Shown one piece after another: positions 6,255 to 8,168 of a stretch of 8,168 nt of DNA. The notes below the pieces were generated by a model. That model saw nothing but the letters and a program-made list of their open reading frames with translations. It ran no database searches and was not told the origin of the DNA. The DNA lies in assembly GCA_019113455.1 (NCBI GenBank), contig DXHG01000109.1:1-8168 (forward strand). The letters are read 5' to 3'. How positions within the stretch are numbered: position 1 is the first letter of the stretch; every line of letters begins with the position of its first letter. The DNA is from Candidatus Treponema faecavium. Its GTDB lineage: Bacteria > Spirochaetota > Spirochaetia > Treponematales > Treponemataceae. Position numbers and translations under genes: made by a program.

Positions 6255-6347
6255 CAGTACAGCTGTTCAGTGCAATAACGGAATGCGCGCAGGCGGTTTT
6301 CTGTTGGGAATATAAAAGGTATTTCAGCACTGGTTTATGGAGGCTTT

Positions 6348-7919
6348 ATGGCAAATTGGGAAAATCTTGACACGTATGAATCGTATAAGAAACTGCTTTC
6401 GTTAAAAGGACAGGTTTCTCTTGTGCGGGAATTGACCGCGGAGCGCGCGGCATCGTACAGTGTGCCGATGGCGTCAGGCATGGCGTATAACTATGCGGCA
6501 AAAGAAGTAAACGCGCAGATTATGCAGGTGCTGCAGCAGCTTGCCGATGAAGCGGCGCTGACTGAGAAATTCGCGGAGCTGTATAACGGCGCGGTGATCA
6601 ATACCGGCGAACAGCGCAAAGTGCTGCACCATCTTGCGCGCGGCCAGCTGGGAGGGGCTGTCACGCATGACGGCAAGGACGAGCGTGCGTTCTATGTGTC
6701 GCAGCAGCAGGCAATCGCGCGCTTTGCTTCTGAGGTGCATAACGGAAACATCGTGAACGCCGCCGGAGAAAAGTACACGACGGTGTGCCAGATAGGCATC
6801 GGCGGCTCGGACCTCGGCCCGCGCGCGCTGTATCTGGCGCTTGAGCAGTGGGCAAAAGCGAACGGCTGCCTTAAAATGACTGCGCGCTTTATTTCAAATG
6901 TTGACCCCGATGACTGCGCAGGCGTTGCAGGAATCACTGATCTTGCGCACACGCTCTTTATCCTGGTGTCCAAAAGCGGCACGACGCAGGAAACGCTTGC
7001 AAACGAACTGTTTGTAAAGAGCTTTCTTGAGAAAGCGGGCCTTGACCCGGCAAAGCACATGATTGCCGTAACTTCAGAAACGAGTCCGCTCGCAAATAAT
7101 CCCGCGTATCTTGCTTCGTTCTATATGGATGACTTTATCGGCGGACGGTTTTCTTCGACGTCTGCGGTAGGCGGCGCGGTGCTTTCGCTTGCGTTCGGCG
7201 CGGACGTGTTTGACCGCCTGCTGCAGGGCGCGCACGCCGCTGACATGACGGCGAAAGAGACCGACATCACTAAAAACGCCGCGATGCTTGACGCACTTAT
7301 CGGCGTGTACGAACGCAATGTGCAGGGGTATCCGGCAACTGCTGTCCTGCCGTACAGCCAGGCGCTCAGCCGCTTTCCGGCGCATTTGCAGCAGGCGGAT
7401 ATGGAATCAAACGGCAAGCAGGTAAACCGCTTCGGAAAGCCCGTGCAGTATGCGACGGGGCCGGTTATTTTCGGAGAACCGGGAACAAACGGCCAGCATT
7501 CATTCTATCAGCTTTTGCATCAGGGAACCGATATAGTACCGCTGCAGTTTATCGGTTTTAAAAAGAACCAGAGCGGCGCCGATATCGAGGTGTCCGGTTC
7601 GACAAGCCAGAAAAAACTGTGCGCCAATCTTGCCGCCCAGATTGCAGCGTTTGCGCTTGGCAAGCAGGACGAAAACCCCAATAAGCAATTCCCCGGCGGC
7701 AGGCCGTCAAGCCTTATTTATGGAGAAGAATTGACGCCCGAGACGCTCGGTACGCTGCTTGCGCATTATGAGAATAAGATTATGTTCCAGGGCTTCTTGT
7801 GGAACCTGAACAGTTTTGATCAGGAAGGCGTGCAGCTGGGCAAGGTGCTCACAAAGAAAGTGCTTGCTGGTGAAACCGACGGGGCGCTCTCGGTATATGC
7901 CGGCTTGCTTGGCGTGTAG
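6348..7919 (+). CDS. pgi: Glucose-6-phosphate isomerase
   Basis: A 523-residue cytoplasmic enzyme interconverting glucose 6-phosphate and fructose 6-phosphate at the head of glycolysis and gluconeogenesis. The two SIS-type sugar-phosphate folds carry the expected motifs: GIGGSDLGP (150-158), the phosphate-binding SKSGTTQET (208-216) and the family signature DFIGGRFSSTSAVG (262-275, including R267). The catalytic glutamate in MESNGK (E353) and the ring-opening histidine in GTNGQHSF (H384) are present. The C-terminal signature is FDQEGVQLGK (490-499, K499), with Q where many enzymes have E. The length is normal for a bacterial GPI of roughly 500-550 residues, and nothing is missing. The ATG at 6348 follows GGAGG (6339-6343) with a rather short 4-nt gap. 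The gene appears to be a single cistron, with its own promoter upstream and an intrinsic terminator 40 nt past the stop. The divergent AraC-family gene and the phased array suggest it may be regulated, which is inference. Confidence 0.97.
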   Translation: MANWENLDTYESYKKLLSLKGQVSLVRELTAERAASYSVPMASGMAYNYAAKEVNAQIMQVLQQLADEAALTEKFAELYNGAVINTGEQRKVLHHLARGQLGGAVTHDGKDERAFYVSQQQAIARFASEVHNGNIVNAAGEKYTTVCQIGIGGSDLGPRALYLALEQWAKANGCLKMTARFISNVDPDDCAGVAGITDLAHTLFILVSKSGTTQETLANELFVKSFLEKAGLDPAKHMIAVTSETSPLANNPAYLASFYMDDFIGGRFSSTSAVGGAVLSLAFGADVFDRLLQGAHAADMTAKETDITKNAAMLDALIGVYERNVQGYPATAVLPYSQALSRFPAHLQQADMESNGKQVNRFGKPVQYATGPVIFGEPGTNGQHSFYQLLHQGTDIVPLQFIGFKKNQSGADIEVSGSTSQKKLCANLAAQIAAFALGKQDENPNKQFPGGRPSSLIYGEELTPETLGTLLAHYENKIMFQGFLWNLNSFDQEGVQLGKVLTKKVLAGETDGALSVYAGLLGV

Positions 7920-7959
7920 TATGCAGCAGTGTAATAGAGTGATAACTGTCTTTTAGCGG

Positions 7960-7990
7960 CTGTCCGCGCTGTATGCGCGGACAGTTTTTT
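7960..7990 (+). terminator. Rho-independent terminator of pgi
   Basis: CTGTCCGCGC (7960-7969) pairs perfectly with GCGCGGACAG (7975-7984) around a 5-nt loop TGTAT, followed directly by six T (7985-7990). It lies 40 nt after the pgi stop. The opposite strand has no T-run after the stem, so it works in the pgi direction only. Confidence 0.93.
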
Positions 7991-8091
7991 ATGCGATGCG
8001 GACAGATCGCTCAGGTATATCTGGCGCGGAAGCGTGCTGATATGCACCGGAAAAGTGACACAGAAAAAGACAGAAGTGCGTTAAGACAGGT

Positions 8092-8107
8092 ACACTATAT
8101 GTAGTGT
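8092..8107. repeat. Short inverted repeat, possible operator
   Basis: ACACTA (8092-8097) and TAGTGT (8102-8107) are perfect inverted arms around TATG. The stretch is AT-rich, intergenic, and about 36-51 bp downstream of a predicted minus-strand -10 (8143-8148). A small dimeric regulator could bind here, but 6-bp arms can arise by chance. Confidence 0.35.
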
Positions 8108-8142
8108 CCGACCCTATACAGGAACAGTTTTTTTATTACTGC

Positions 8143-8150
8143 ATTATACA
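8143..8150 (-). promoter_or_regulatory. Consensus extended -10 on the minus strand near the window edge
   Basis: The minus strand reads TGTATAAT at 8150-8143, containing a perfect -10. With a 16-nt gap the -35 would straddle the window end, where the visible part reads GACG, compatible with TTGACG if the next two minus-strand bases outside are TT. Transcription would run back toward pgi, where no supported minus-strand gene exists, so it may drive a small RNA or be fortuitous. Confidence 0.3.
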
Positions 8151-8168
8151 CGACACAGCAATACCGTC

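Larger units (their letters stand above)
5852..6347. other. Divergent intergenic region between the araC-family gene and pgi
   Basis: About 496 bp without a supported gene. From the araC side it contains a 6-bp stem TACGGC/GCCGTA (5889-5907), a run of eight T (5939-5946, an A-tract for araC transcription), then the 22-bp-period array (6086-6188) and its hairpin (6150-6190). Next come a GCGGC/GCCGC inverted repeat (6211-6224) and the pgi promoter (6225-6254). A TATAAA sequence (6311-6316) nearer pgi has no matching -35. I could not assign a convincing promoter for the araC-family gene. Confidence 0.6.

Noticed and set aside
6311..6316. TATAAA close to pgi as the main promoter
   Set aside because: No -35-like sequence lies 16-18 bp upstream and there is no extended TG; the TTGACA promoter at 6225 is better supported.
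7820..8047. Minus-strand 75-codon frame over the pgi end
   Set aside because: It crosses the pgi coding end and its terminator hairpin, with no ribosome site or family resemblance.
7991..8104. 37-codon plus-strand ORF just after the pgi terminator
   Set aside because: It begins directly after the terminator T-run, has no ribosome-binding site and no recognisable sequence.
8128..8134. Run of seven T resembling a terminator tail
   Set aside because: No stem of useful length precedes it; the best is a 3-bp CCT/AGG pairing.

Overview
The window reads as an ordinary chromosomal stretch of a spirochaete, most likely a Treponema-type organism of middling to high GC. I base this on the style of the RsgA N-terminus, the MutS2 C-terminus, and the presence of an AAA-ATPase-like/PD-(D/E)XK protein of a kind common in treponemes, clostridia and Bacteroides. 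The genus is inference from remembered family resemblance, not from a search.

Left block (1-4540, + strand): a 5'-truncated AAA-ATPase-like/PD-(D/E)XK protein, then rsgA (ribosome-assembly GTPase) 13 nt downstream, then mutS2 57 nt after rsgA. All three point the same way with short gaps, so they could share a transcript. RsgA and MutS2 are both known ribosome-associated factors in other bacteria. The MutS2 here has an intact ATPase, but its Smr domain lacks the usual LDLRG motif.

Middle block (4541-5851, - strand): a 79-residue cysteine-containing small protein convergent with mutS2, led by a very strong Shine-Dalgarno and possibly by a 24-codon ORF whose stop overlaps its start (ATGA). Upstream of it lies an AraC-family regulator with an N-terminal cupin-like domain.

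Intergenic block (5852-6347): about 500 bp between the divergent araC-family gene and pgi. It holds the most unusual structure in the window: five copies of a 13-bp core at an exact 22-bp period (6086-6188). The last two copies also form a perfect 15-bp inverted repeat with an 11-nt loop (6150-6190). A sigma70-like promoter for pgi lies just downstream. The arrangement suggests a multi-site operator controlling one or both divergent genes.

Right block (6348-8168): pgi (glucose-6-phosphate isomerase) with all expected motifs, ended by a textbook intrinsic terminator. The last ~180 bp contain no convincing gene, but do hold a short inverted repeat and a consensus -10 facing back into the window.

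I see no CRISPR array, tRNA, rRNA, insertion sequence or complete new defence system. The best candidates for undescribed biology are the 22-bp-phased array and the small-protein locus.
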